From Riemerella anatipestifer_F (GTDB taxonomy: Bacteria; Bacteroidota; Bacteroidia; Flavobacteriales; Weeksellaceae): a stretch of 64,000 nucleotides of DNA. This document shows, one piece after another, positions 1 through 7,481 of this stretch. Position 1 is the first letter of the stretch. Every line of letters starts with the position of its first letter. The stretch lies in the NCBI RefSeq assembly GCF_037861325.1, contig NZ_JAFELW010000001.1; one strand, given 5' to 3'. The notes beneath the pieces were generated by a model. It did no database searches. It saw nothing but the letters and a program-made list of their open reading frames with translations, and was not told the DNA's origin. Position numbers and translations under genes: made by a program.

Positions 1-1941
1 CCAGAAGTTATTACCTATGCAGGTGTTTGTGGGCAGAATTATATAGGAATAAGAAACTATATTACCGCTCCCGCGTATAAGCTAGAATTTACACAATATC
101 CGTCTCAATTCAAACCTTGGGAGTTGAATAATAATTTTGTATCGGGCTCCTACTCAGCTACATTGACTGATATTCCTATTGTCTATTTTGGAGATGCTAA
201 TAATGCACTTCCGATTGGTAATTATACTTTTAAAATAACAGATGCTTGTGGTAATGTAGCTATAAGAAGTTTTACAATTTCTTCGGGATTTATTTTAAGA
301 AATAGAGGAATTAGAGAGGGTTGTAATGCTACAGGGAGCGTCTATTTACAGATAACAGGGAATTCTGATAACATTAAAGTTGGAGATATCACAGAACTTA
401 GAGTGCTGAATGGACCTAATTCTTACTCCAAAACCTATCCAGTAAATATAGATAATACAATAGTTAGTGGAAGTGCATTTGTAGGGAATTTACCTGCTGG
501 AACTTATGTTTTTGAAGCTAGTAATAGTTGTGGGATACCAAAGCAAGCTACAGTAACATTGGCGGGATCCAATATAAAGATTACATCTAATGTTACATAC
601 AATTGTGGTAGCTTTAATTATTCAGCGAAAATAACTTCTAATGTCTATAATCCATATATAGATTTAGAGCATTTTAATGAGGGTAATAATACTTGGGAAA
701 AAATAGGTACATTATCAAGACCGGGAGCAGTATCTAACTATACAGGTATTCTAAATAATGTAACTTTATCAGGCAAATTTAGAACAAAGGTCAGATATGA
801 GGTATATAACACTGGTACAACATCTACTAGCGTTTGCGAAGAAATAGTTGACACTTTTATGGTAGCACCTGGTGGGCTTAGTCTTAAGAACTACTATACG
901 GTATCTTGTGCTGATAATACATATAATCTAATTGTGGACGCTATAGGTATTGCACCGTTGAAATACGAAATTTTTGAAAAAGACGGTGTTGCTTTTTCTA
1001 TAGATAATGGTATAGATCCAGTATTTGTAGATTTAGCAGAAGGAGCTTACAAGGTAAGAATTAGTGATAATTGTGGAAACTCCATTATTGTCAGTCTTAG
1101 AGTTAATAGAAACAAATTACCTATTATAAAACCTAGTAATTTGTGTGATGGAGAAAGTGGAAAGCTATTTATAGATGGGCTTAGTTTTATGGATATTGCA
1201 TGGTATAAGGATGGGATAGAAATTTCACCTTCCTCTACAGGTAATAATACACTTAATTTTAATCCTTTTCAATCCTCTAAAGATATAGGATTATATACAG
1301 CTAAATTATCCTATAACCCAAATCCAAATTCTTGTATTGATAATTTTATTACATTCAATTTAACAAAATCTAATCAAGATAACCCTAACGCAGGAGTGGG
1401 ACAAACGGTAACCTTAAATAAAAATCAAATAACAAGCGGTATTGATTTATTTCAATACCTCAGTGGTTCTTACGATAATTATGGAACTTGGGAGGAAACT
1501 ACCAATAGTAATCTGTTAGTGGATAATGAATGGTTTGGTGCATTTGCTAATCCAGGGACTTATACCTTTACTTACAAAGTTTCAGGAACATGTTCCAATA
1601 CAGCAACTTCTACAGTTATTATTAATCTTATAGGGGCTTGTTATGAAGAACCTACAACTATTGGAGAGGCACTTTCTACAAATCATGGGATCACACTATT
1701 AAAAAGAGCTGGCAGCCATAATGGAGTTGCATCAACAGATGACTGGCCTATGTTAAGAAAAGGAGCATGGACAGTTCTAGAATCAAATAAAAAAGGATTT
1801 GTAATAACAAGAATGGCAGAGCCAGAAACAGCAATCACTAAACCTAAAGAAGGTATGATAGTATATGATACCACCGAAAAATGTTTAAAAATATATAGTG
1901 ATGGATCTTGGAAATGTTACAATACTCCAGATTGTCCTTAG
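1..1941 (+). CDS. C-terminal part of a large Ig-like surface/adhesin protein
   Basis: The reading frame is already open at base 1, so the gene starts before the window and only about 646 codons are seen. The protein is rich in Asn, Thr, Ser and Gly. It repeatedly shows beta-sandwich style segments with paired Cys (for example 'KITDACGNVA', 'ISDNCGNSI', 'ASNSCGIP'), as in flavobacterial gliding or adhesin proteins with SprB/Ig-like repeats. The last ~40 residues contain 'KEGMIVYDTTEKCLKIYSDGSWKCY', wording typical of C-terminal ends of Bacteroidota surface proteins; I see no clear type IX secretion sorting domain. The next gene starts 26 bp downstream and ends in a related motif, so the two probably form a unit. 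A cell-surface adhesive role is inferred. Confidence 0.6.
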   Translation, partial: PEVITYAGVCGQNYIGIRNYITAPAYKLEFTQYPSQFKPWELNNNFVSGSYSATLTDIPIVYFGDANNALPIGNYTFKITDACGNVAIRSFTISSGFILRNRGIREGCNATGSVYLQITGNSDNIKVGDITELRVLNGPNSYSKTYPVNIDNTIVSGSAFVGNLPAGTYVFEASNSCGIPKQATVTLAGSNIKITSNVTYNCGSFNYSAKITSNVYNPYIDLEHFNEGNNTWEKIGTLSRPGAVSNYTGILNNVTLSGKFRTKVRYEVYNTGTTSTSVCEEIVDTFMVAPGGLSLKNYYTVSCADNTYNLIVDAIGIAPLKYEIFEKDGVAFSIDNGIDPVFVDLAEGAYKVRISDNCGNSIIVSLRVNRNKLPIIKPSNLCDGESGKLFIDGLSFMDIAWYKDGIEISPSSTGNNTLNFNPFQSSKDIGLYTAKLSYNPNPNSCIDNFITFNLTKSNQDNPNAGVGQTVTLNKNQITSGIDLFQYLSGSYDNYGTWEETTNSNLLVDNEWFGAFANPGTYTFTYKVSGTCSNTATSTVIINLIGACYEEPTTIGEALSTNHGITLLKRAGSHNGVASTDDWPMLRKGAWTVLESNKKGFVITRMAEPETAITKPKEGMIVYDTTEKCLKIYSDGSWKCYNTPDCP

Positions 1942-1967
1942 ATAAAATAAATTATAATAATAAAAAT

Positions 1968-2504
1968 ATGAAAAATATAATTGTAATATTCTGTCTTTTA
2001 GTTTCTATAAAATCTCTTTCACAAGTGATTATTGGAGGAGAGATAGGCACATACACAACAGATACAGAATCTATTTTGTTACAATTCTCTAACAATGAAA
2101 ACAGAGGTATTGTAGTACCTTATGTAAGAGAATTGCCTTCAGCACCAGTAGAGGGAACAATTGTTTTAGATGTTCAAAATCCCGAGAAAGCTAAAATGAA
2201 ATATTTCAATGGAAGTTGGATTGATTTAAGTCAACAAGATGGCAATGTTACTTCTAGCTTATTATACCAGCCTGTTGGAGTAGGAGACGAAAGTGATTCT
2301 AAAGTGATTATTGGAGAGCCAAACACTTCTGCCGATGGAGTGTTAGTTTTGGAGTCTCAATCTAAAGCAATGGTATTACCTATTGTAAATGATTTTAAAG
2401 ATATAATAAATCCAGCTCCAGGAATGATGGTTTTTATAAATAAATCAGGAGCTAAAAGGTTGGCTGTTTTTAATGGAACTAAATGGAGCTTTTGGAAAGA
2501 CTAG
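1968..2504 (+). CDS. small secreted protein linked to the upstream adhesin-like gene
   Basis: The 178-residue product starts at ATG 1968; an upstream in-frame start at 1908 would overlap the previous gene and bury the signal peptide. Residues 1-19 (MKNIIVIFCLLVSIKSLSQ) form a signal peptide. The mature part carries two copies of the motif 'P.P..G..V......K...FNG.W' (around residues 60-85 and 150-175), the same motif that ends the upstream surface protein. That points to a shared flavobacterial surface-protein family. No enzyme motif is visible. It is probably cotranscribed with the upstream gene and ends just before a strong terminator. Confidence 0.6.
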   Translation: MKNIIVIFCLLVSIKSLSQVIIGGEIGTYTTDTESILLQFSNNENRGIVVPYVRELPSAPVEGTIVLDVQNPEKAKMKYFNGSWIDLSQQDGNVTSSLLYQPVGVGDESDSKVIIGEPNTSADGVLVLESQSKAMVLPIVNDFKDIINPAPGMMVFINKSGAKRLAVFNGTKWSFWKD

Positions 2505-2524
2505 CTTAACAACAATATTAAATA

Positions 2525-2557
2525 AAGGGGGCTGATTTTTGCCCCCTTCTTTTTTCT
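2525..2557 (+). terminator. rho-independent terminator
   Basis: Stem GGGGGC (2527-2532) pairs with GCCCCC (2541-2546) around an 8-nt loop and is followed by a T-rich run. It lies 20 bp after the stop of the small secreted protein and at the end of the convergent ArsC-like gene. Confidence 0.8.
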
Positions 2558-2909
2558 AAAAATACTTTTGTTGTAATGCCTCTATGGTTTTGGAACTATT
2601 CCCTATATAGATATCGTTATCTCCTATAAGAAATACAGGTCGTTTTAAAAAGCTATAATGCTGTAATAAAAGTGTTTTGAAATCTTCTCCTTTCAACTCT
2701 TTTACATCTATATTGTTTGCTTTAATTTGAGTAGAACGCTTACTGAAAAGTTCTTCATAAGACTTTGTGATAGCATACATTTGGGCGAGTTCTTCCTCAT
2801 TTATAGGCTCACTTTTGATTTCTCTTAGATTCCAATCCGATAAGTCTAAATTCTGCATAATTCTCTTACAGGTACTGCAAGTTTTTAGATAAAAAACAGT
2901 CTTAGTCAT
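2556..2909 (-). CDS. ArsC/Spx-family thioredoxin-fold protein
   Basis: The 117-residue product has the thioredoxin-like beta strand 'KTVFYLKT' followed by CSTCKRI (Cys11 and Cys14). This CxxC layout is that of the ArsC/Spx/YffB family. The C-terminal part 'LKRPVFLIGDNDIYIGNS' matches the conserved 'RP' loop that contacts the active Cys in ArsC-like proteins. Family members are arsenate reductases or redox and transcription regulators, and the sequence alone does not decide between them. No ars genes are nearby, so a general redox role is as likely as arsenate reduction. It lies 2 bp downstream of the CvfB-like gene and is probably cotranscribed with it. Confidence 0.75.
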   Translation of the reverse strand: MTKTVFYLKTCSTCKRIMQNLDLSDWNLREIKSEPINEEELAQMYAITKSYEELFSKRSTQIKANNIDVKELKGEDFKTLLLQHYSFLKRPVFLIGDNDIYIGNSSKTIEALQQKYF

Positions 2910-2911
2910 TT

Positions 2912-3736
2912 TTATAGAAGTTTAATTTTATCGTCTAAAATTTCTATCACTTTGTCTTTATAAAGTCCTCCAATAGCTTTTTTAAAGTTCTTTTTGCTCA
3001 TCTGTAGTTCAGTCTTTATTTCTTCTGGAGAAGATTGGTCAGATAGATAGAGTAATCCGTAATTTTCCTCTAGCTTATCTAATATCTTTTGCCTGAACTC
3101 ATCTATATTAGTATAGCCTTCAGGTTGTAAACTTACATCTATTTTACCATCTTCTCTAATGTTTTTAATATAGCCCTCTATTTCATTTAATGGATAAAGT
3201 TTTTGGTAAACATCGGAGCTATAAACCAAACCAATGTACTTTTGGTTAATAATAACATTCCACCCTAATTCTGTTTCATTCATGAGAATAAGGTTTACCT
3301 TCTCCCCTTTCTTTAATGATAAATTTTGATACTGAGGGTTTCTTTTAAATTTGGTTGTTCCTGTAAGTAACCCTGTTTCTTCATCTACATAAACATAGAT
3401 AAGATAGCGTTTTCCCTCCTGCATTTTACCCTTTTGTTGTTTATAAGGAACAAATAAATCTTTAATAACCCCTAAGTCCATAAAAGCACCGCTAGGTAAC
3501 ACTTGCACACAATTGAGAACGGCGAATTCATTAACTTGGCAAAGAGGTATTTCCGTAGTCGCTTTGAGGATTCCTTCATCTTGATAAACAAACACCTCTA
3601 AGCTATCCCCTACCTCCATATTAGGTAAAGTGAAAATATTAGGGAGTAGGCATTGTTCACCATTATCTGATGTAAGTAACCAACCATTATCTGTTTTTTC
3701 TTTTATTTCAAGTGTTTGAGTAATTCCGATTTGCAT
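2912..3736 (-). CDS. CvfB-like S1 RNA-binding protein
   Basis: The 274-residue protein starts at ATG 3736 ('MQIGITQTLEI'); an upstream ATG at 3760 adds eight residues and is less likely. Successive S1-like OB-fold segments are visible: around residues 60-130 ('QVLPSGAFMDLGVIKDLFVPYKQQ') and around 140-205 ('LGWNVIINQKYIGLVYSSDV...GYIKNIREDGKIDVSLQPEG'). A C-terminal winged-helix-like segment follows ('SSPEEIKTELQMSKKNFKKAIGGLYKD'). This order matches CvfB (conserved virulence factor B), an RNA-binding protein that affects expression of other genes. It forms an apparent two-gene operon with the ArsC-like gene. Confidence 0.8.
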   Translation of the reverse strand: MQIGITQTLEIKEKTDNGWLLTSDNGEQCLLPNIFTLPNMEVGDSLEVFVYQDEGILKATTEIPLCQVNEFAVLNCVQVLPSGAFMDLGVIKDLFVPYKQQKGKMQEGKRYLIYVYVDEETGLLTGTTKFKRNPQYQNLSLKKGEKVNLILMNETELGWNVIINQKYIGLVYSSDVYQKLYPLNEIEGYIKNIREDGKIDVSLQPEGYTNIDEFRQKILDKLEENYGLLYLSDQSSPEEIKTELQMSKKNFKKAIGGLYKDKVIEILDDKIKLL

Positions 3737-3831
3737 TTCAAAAAAAATTATGTCTTGCAAAGTTAGGGCTTTCTATTCAGAAAATTCTTTGTTTTCACTT
3801 AATTCTCTCTTTGATTCTTTGCAACAAAAAT

Positions 3832-3885
3832 AAAAAGGCACTTCGTGAAAAGTGCCTAAAAGTGTAGTTTGTAGCCCTATGAGGA
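3832..3885. repeat. attachment-site repeat, distal copy (att with tRNA 3' fragment)
   Basis: This is a 54-bp copy of 13748-13801, identical except for T at 3863 versus C at 13779. It holds the hairpin AGGCACTT / AAGTGCCT (the tRNA terminator) and the last 14 nt of the tRNA-Arg gene (3872-3885). It marks the end of the integrated element far from the integrase. The gap 3737-4048 between genes holds this site, the 42-bp subterminal repeat and no gene. Confidence 0.85.
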
Positions 3886-3929
3886 CTACAACCATATATT
3901 GATAATCAATATTTTAACTTATTTTTTGA

Positions 3930-3971
3930 AAATTTGTTACCACCGTTGTTACCACCGAAGTGCGTTTTACT
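3930..3971. repeat. subterminal direct repeat, distal copy
   Basis: A 42-bp sequence recurs at 13625-13666 with one mismatch (G3964 versus A13659). Its core holds GTTACCACC twice, separated by GTT. It lies 45 bp inside the distal att copy and is in the same orientation as the other copy, as expected of arm-type integrase or excisionase binding sites. Confidence 0.7.
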
Positions 3972-4048
3972 CATTTTTACCCTCATTTTGAATAAATGAA
4001 AAGGGGGTATTTTTACCCCTGTTTTTTATTCGTTACCGTAGTTAATAT

Positions 4049-4363
4049 TTAACCGATATTCATAGACAAATCCAATGCCCTCAATAAGGCTAAAAAATTA
4101 GATAACTGCAAATCTGTTTTACCCTGTTCAATTTTTGCGATATACGCCCTGTTTTTGCCTACCTTTTTTGCTAGTTCTTCCTGCGTTAGGTCTCTTTCTT
4201 TTCTAGCTTCTCTTATCAATTCCCCATAATAGTAAGCTAGTGCCTTTGCTTGGAACTCTTCTCTTTGTGGTGTTCCTACTTTTCCGTGAGTAGTATCTAT
4301 ATACTCGTTCATTGTAGGTAGTTCTTTTTCTACTTTATCCCAATTTATTTTTATTGCCCCCAT
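4049..4363 (-). CDS. XRE-family HTH regulator (HigA-like)
   Basis: The 104-residue protein carries a C-terminal helix-turn-helix of the XRE/Cro class at about residues 50-100 ('IREARKERDLTQEELAKKVGKNRAYIAKIEQGKTDLQLSNFLALLRALDL'). The N-terminal half ('KVEKELPTMNEYIDTTHGKVGTPQREEFQAKALAYYYGE') resembles HigA-type antitoxins. The usual partner toxin gene is absent: the 349 bp upstream are repeat arrays and contain no ORF of HigB size. It is therefore best read as a stand-alone repressor of the element. It is the last minus-strand gene before the distal att site. Confidence 0.7.
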   Translation of the reverse strand: MGAIKINWDKVEKELPTMNEYIDTTHGKVGTPQREEFQAKALAYYYGELIREARKERDLTQEELAKKVGKNRAYIAKIEQGKTDLQLSNFLALLRALDLSMNIG

Positions 4364-4540
4364 TGCTTCGTTTTTATATGCAATGTTACAAATTTATTAC
4401 ATACACGCAAAGTAATTTTATAACCTCATCTAATCCCTTTTTATAGTATCAGAATGTAATAAATGTTACCCTTTTTTATGGACTCCAAAAATTCCCCCTG
4501 GAGGATATTAAAAACATTAAATATTTGATGAGGTTATTTT

Positions 4541-4724
4541 TACTGAAGTTTACTGAATATTTACTGAACATTTCGTTTTAGACCATTTTAGGCAATATTT
4601 AGTAAACCTTTTTTCTTTCTGTTCTACCGAAGTTTACCGAATATTTACCGAACATTACCGCTTTTCTAACTTACCCCATTTTACCCCATATTTACCCTAG
4701 TTTAGCCTATATTTACCCCAACTG
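4541..4724. repeat. iteron-like array of 10-11 bp repeats in three blocks
   Basis: Block 1 has TACTGAA at 4541, 4551 and 4562. Block 2 has TACCGAA at 4625, 4635 and 4646, plus TACCG at 4656. Block 3 has TACCCCA or a variant at 4672, 4682, 4693, 4703 and 4714. Spacing alternates between 10 and 11 bp, so every copy faces the same side of the helix. Blocks 1 and 2 also share the intervening bases (GAAGTTTAC, GAATATTTAC, GAACATT). The array fills most of the 349-bp gap 4364-4712 and runs 12 bp into the end of the next gene. Iteron-type initiator or partition binding is inferred. Confidence 0.7.
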
Positions 4725-4994
4725 TTTTATATACTCTAGTGCCTTATCTCGGTAGAATAAAGGGCGTTTCTTTGGATTTAAAGCCTCATACCCTCCAACG
4801 ATAACCTCATCAGGAATTTGCCTATCTTTTAGTATACTATGTAACTTCTTTGTGTTTACTTGTAAGGCACTAGCGAAGCATTCAAAGTTTATAAAGGGGC
4901 TTCTACTCTTACGAGTGATACACACCGTCTCCATTAGTTTAAATAAAGGTTTATTATCTGCACTCATATATCCTAGTCCCTTTGTGTCTTCCAT
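4713..4994 (-). CDS. small hypothetical protein of the element
   Basis: The 93-residue protein is not a family I recognise. It has a basic stretch 'CITRKSRSPFINFECFASALQVNTKKLHSILKDRQIPDEVIVGGYEALNPKKRPLFYRDKALEYIKQ'. The predicted two-helix segment 'FECFASALQVNTKKLHSILKD' is compatible with a helix-turn-helix. A small DNA-binding protein acting on the flanking repeats is possible but unproven. Its 3' end overlaps the last copy of the 10-11 bp repeats, and four 12-bp repeats lie 16 bp upstream of its start. Expression may therefore be controlled by whatever binds those repeats. Confidence 0.45.
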   Translation of the reverse strand: MEDTKGLGYMSADNKPLFKLMETVCITRKSRSPFINFECFASALQVNTKKLHSILKDRQIPDEVIVGGYEALNPKKRPLFYRDKALEYIKQLG

Positions 4995-5009
4995 ATTACA
5001 AATATAAAC

Positions 5010-5057
5010 AACTGTATCAAGAACTGTATTAACAACCGTGTCAGAAACTGTATCAAA
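5010..5057. repeat. four tandem 12-bp repeats upstream of the small gene
   Basis: The units are AACTGTATCAAG (5010), AACTGTATTAAC (5022), AACCGTGTCAGA (5034) and AACTGTATCAAA (5046). They are exactly contiguous and lie immediately upstream of the minus-strand gene ending at 4994, in operator position. They form a second, unrelated repeat family in the same noncoding zone. The role as operator or iteron is inferred. Confidence 0.7.
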
Positions 5058-5458
5058 TAGATGTTATTTTAGATAGTGCCCATAATACGGACGCAAACAG
5101 TAAGTTTAAGCGGATTAAAAGTAAATCATTAGTTTACTTTTCTGTATTTTGAGTATTTAGATAGATTAAAACCTTCTTATTTTTCAAATACGATAACCTA
5201 AGAATATTGAGCGTAACCAAAAAATGGCAAACGATAGCTAACAATAGTAAAAATAGCAAATGCCACCTCAATGTAAATGTAAATAATTCGTAATATGGAG
5301 AGGATTAAACTAAAAGTAAATTAAACTGTACCCATTGGGTTCATATTTTACCTTTATCTTTAAAAATGATTTTAAGGTATCAAAAATCAATTATATTTTA
5401 CTAAGTAATACCCTAACATTAGAAATGTTTTTAAATTGATTTTTGAGGTGTTTTTTGG
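5058..5458. other. AT-rich noncoding stretch between Rep gene and small gene
   Basis: No gene is seen on either strand. Around 5229-5260 there is another weak 10-bp periodicity with GATAGC, AATAGT and AATAGC one turn apart. Around 5335-5445 the DNA is very AT-rich with short A/T runs, which would suit an unwinding region. With the arrays on its left and the Rep gene on its right, this is the best candidate zone for a replication origin. That is inference only. Confidence 0.4.
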
Positions 5459-6841
5459 TTAAAATAACCGCATTTGCCATTCAGGGTAATGCCTAGCCTC
5501 AAACTTTGCCCTGTTGTGTTTCTTGTTAAACTTAGCGTTTCTGATATTGTGAGCAATGAAATAAATCTTGTCTTCCAAATTTACACCCCTCTTATTTCTC
5601 GGCAGATATTTTTTCTCTAAATTGTTGAATATTTCACGCTCATTTTTCCAATAATATTTTAGCCCCGTGAAACATAAAAATTTGCTCCCTTTTTTCTGCA
5701 TTGAAATATCCAATTTCGTAACCTCGCAAACCCTCTCTTTTTTTTCGTATTCAATCGCCCCATTTTTACCCTCTTTTTTTATTCCGTTTTTAGCCGTTTT
5801 TTCAAGAGGGGTAAAAGGCGACCGAATGACACTATATACTAGTTGGCATTTGGTCGCTTTTTGGGGTTTCAAAATATCGGTCATTTGGTCGCTACTTTTA
5901 CTGCTTAAATCTTGGTCATTTGGTCGCCACTTTTGATTTAAAATATCGGTCATTTGGTCACCACTTTTTGCCAAAAGTTCGTCCCATTTTTCAGCTATTA
6001 AATTGGATATTTTAGCCTTGATATTTTGGCTATGTTTCACAACGATTTTATTATAATCCTGCTTGTGTTTATGTTTTTTACGCTTGTCATCTATATTACT
6101 CCAAAAATTAGGGTTACAGTAGTCTTTTATGGCTTCTTTCTCCCTCTTGTTCATCTTATCGGTACGCATTGTAAAATCGTAAAAATAGACCTCGTTAAAA
6201 CACTCTAGTAGCCTGTATTTTAATTGCTCCACTTTTTCAGTATCCAATAAGTCCGTAAGGTAAGTTATACCTATATCGTTGAGTTTTTCCATTTTCCTGT
6301 ACTTCATTTCAAAACGAAAAGTATTCGGCTGTATGTTCTTAACTATGGTTACCTCTATATCATCGCCGTTATACTGCCTGTACTTGTCGTATATCTTTAC
6401 GAAATACTGCGTTTTTTCCACCTCTCTAAAGTTACCTGCCGTTATGCTCTTGGTAAACTCTTTATCTTGGTAAAATAGTAGGTTATTGAGTACCTTTTGA
6501 GGGTCAAAAGGGAGCGTTACATTTACCCCAAATTCTAAGTTAGTTAGCTTTAGGTGTTGAGGTGTTAGACCTAGTACCCTTTCTATCTCGTAAAGGGTTA
6601 CGGATAAATCCTGACCATTAAAATCGTTACCGTTAAAATCTGCCTTATTAAAAAACTTATGCAAACTGCCCTCTATATATACACTCCTAGAGGGGTATTG
6701 TATTATCTTCATTTGGTTGTATAACCCTACCATTTTACCACTCGTTTCGCCTGTTGTGGTGTTTACCTCTGTGATAAAATCCATTAACTCGGTTCTAAGT
6801 TGATAAGGGGCTTCGTACTTCGCACGGATATAATCTATCAT
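5459..6841 (-). CDS. putative replication initiation protein (gpII/Rep_trans-like)
   Basis: The 460-residue protein begins 'MIDYIRAKYEAPY'. Around residues 50-165 it has 'SVYIEGSLHKFFN...LTNLEFGVNVTLPFD...YFVKIYDKYRQYN', followed by 'FRFEMKYRKM' near 180. This pattern (G-S-L-x-K-F, then a KIYDK motif, then R-F-E-x-K) resembles rolling-circle initiators of the filamentous-phage gpII and pT181 Rep_trans type. I see no HUH motif. The middle of the protein (about 295-345) repeats 'DQMTDIL' because the DNA there contains a repeat array. The C-terminal ~110 residues are basic. It is the largest gene of the element and is flanked by repeat arrays, consistent with an initiator. The family assignment is tentative. 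Confidence 0.5.
   Translation of the reverse strand: MIDYIRAKYEAPYQLRTELMDFITEVNTTTGETSGKMVGLYNQMKIIQYPSRSVYIEGSLHKFFNKADFNGNDFNGQDLSVTLYEIERVLGLTPQHLKLTNLEFGVNVTLPFDPQKVLNNLLFYQDKEFTKSITAGNFREVEKTQYFVKIYDKYRQYNGDDIEVTIVKNIQPNTFRFEMKYRKMEKLNDIGITYLTDLLDTEKVEQLKYRLLECFNEVYFYDFTMRTDKMNKREKEAIKDYCNPNFWSNIDDKRKKHKHKQDYNKIVVKHSQNIKAKISNLIAEKWDELLAKSGDQMTDILNQKWRPNDQDLSSKSSDQMTDILKPQKATKCQLVYSVIRSPFTPLEKTAKNGIKKEGKNGAIEYEKKERVCEVTKLDISMQKKGSKFLCFTGLKYYWKNEREIFNNLEKKYLPRNKRGVNLEDKIYFIAHNIRNAKFNKKHNRAKFEARHYPEWQMRLF
5817..5962. repeat. five-copy repeat array inside the Rep gene
   Basis: Direct copies of GGTCATTTGGTCGC lie at 5879, 5914 and 5948 (the last as GGTCATTTGGTCACC), with a shorter GGCATTTGGTCGC at 5845. 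One inverted copy, GGCGACCGAATGAC, lies at 5817. The inverted copy and the first direct copy form a dyad around 5837. Origin or initiator-binding repeats embedded in a rep gene are known in rolling-circle and phage replicons. Here they also create the repeated DQMTD peptide. Confidence 0.65.
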
Positions 6842-6851
6842 ATTACATTTT

Positions 6852-6882
6852 ATTAAGCGATGATTAGCGACAATTAGCGTTT
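6852..6882. repeat. three TTAGCG-type repeats upstream of the Rep gene
   Basis: TTAAGCGATGA, TTAGCGACAA and TTAGCGTTTTA follow each other at 10-11 bp spacing directly before the Rep start codon (6841, minus strand). The position suits an autoregulatory site. Function is inferred. Confidence 0.5.
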
Positions 6883-6894
6883 TATTTGGTTTAT

Positions 6895-6924
6895 CTGATG
6901 AGGTTAGACCGCAAACCTCATCAG
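6895..6924. promoter_or_regulatory. 11-bp inverted repeat between the winged-helix gene and Rep
   Basis: CTGATGAGGTT (6895-6905) and AACCTCATCAG (6914-6924) form a perfect 11-bp stem with an 8-nt spacer, overlapping the end of the winged-helix gene. The same GATGAGGTTA word occurs again in opposing orientation at about 4421-4434 and 4524-4537. It may be a weak terminator or an operator; there is no T run. Confidence 0.45.
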
Positions 6925-7326
6925 TAAATCTATTTTAGTTTTATAGTATTCTATTTTGCCTCTGATGAGGTCTTTTGTCGTTTCGGTCTTATTAGCTAAG
7001 GTTATAAAGTCCGTTTCCAAATCCTCTCGCTTGGTGCGGTACTCTATGTATAACTGTTTTTGTATTTCTTTAGCTTCGTCTAAACTGCATACCTTAAATA
7101 TAGTTTGCTGTCTGCCGTTGCATTCTTTCGTGCCTATCTTTCGGATTAGCCCCACTTTTTGCAGGTCGCTAATACGGTTGGTTACTAGATTGGTGTTTAT
7201 ATTGTAGGCGTTTGCTAGTTCCGTATAGGTACACTCTCCTAATTGCTCTATCTGTTTTAATACCGTTGTCATTCTCTCAGGTAGTTCTTTTATTATGGCT
7301 TTATAGCCCTCCTTTTGTGCGTTCAT
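6904..7326 (-). CDS. winged-helix DNA-binding regulator
   Basis: The 140-residue protein has a winged-helix/MarR-like domain at about residues 15-75 ('ERMTTVLKQIEQLGECTYTELANAYNINTNLVTNRISDLQKVGLIRKIG'), followed by a long charged helical tail ('LDEAKEIQKQLYIEYRTKREDLETDFITLANK'). It lies 62 bp upstream of the Rep gene on the same strand, and directly after nine tandem 11-bp repeats. A copy-number or replication control role, or an iteron-binding partner of Rep, is reasonable but inferred. Confidence 0.6.
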   Translation of the reverse strand: MNAQKEGYKAIIKELPERMTTVLKQIEQLGECTYTELANAYNINTNLVTNRISDLQKVGLIRKIGTKECNGRQQTIFKVCSLDEAKEIQKQLYIEYRTKREDLETDFITLANKTETTKDLIRGKIEYYKTKIDLLMRFAV

Positions 7327-7340
7327 AATTTTATTATTTT

Positions 7341-7439
7341 GGTTATCCTTTGGTTATGGTTAGGTTATCTTTCGGTTATAGTTAGGTTATTCGTTGGTTT
7401 GCCTTTGGTTTGTCGGCGGTTCGTCAGCGGTTTGCTGAC
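7341..7439. repeat. nine tandem 11-bp repeats (GGTT-type)
   Basis: Nine contiguous units of exactly 11 bp begin at 7341: GGTTATCCTTT, GGTTATGGTTA, GGTTATCTTTC, GGTTATAGTTA, GGTTATTCGTT, GGTTTGCCTTT, GGTTTGTCGGC, GGTTCGTCAGC, GGTTTGCTGAC. The first four or five bases are kept and the rest drifts, as for phased protein-binding sites. They fill the gap between the 176-aa gene and the winged-helix gene, 15 bp upstream of the latter's start. Confidence 0.8.
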
Positions 7440-7481
7440 AACCTGCACCCCTATATTTTATTGCGTTTTTAGTGGTTTGTT

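Noticed and set aside
2556..2909. Arsenic resistance operon
   Set aside because: Only a single ArsC/Spx-like protein; no arsR, arsB or acr3 nearby.
4049..4363. Toxin-antitoxin pair (HigBA)
   Set aside because: Only the antitoxin-like XRE protein is present; the adjacent sequence is repeat arrays with no HigB-sized frame.
4541..5057. CRISPR array
   Set aside because: The repeats are only 10-12 bp, contiguous and without spacers; no cas genes occur in the window.
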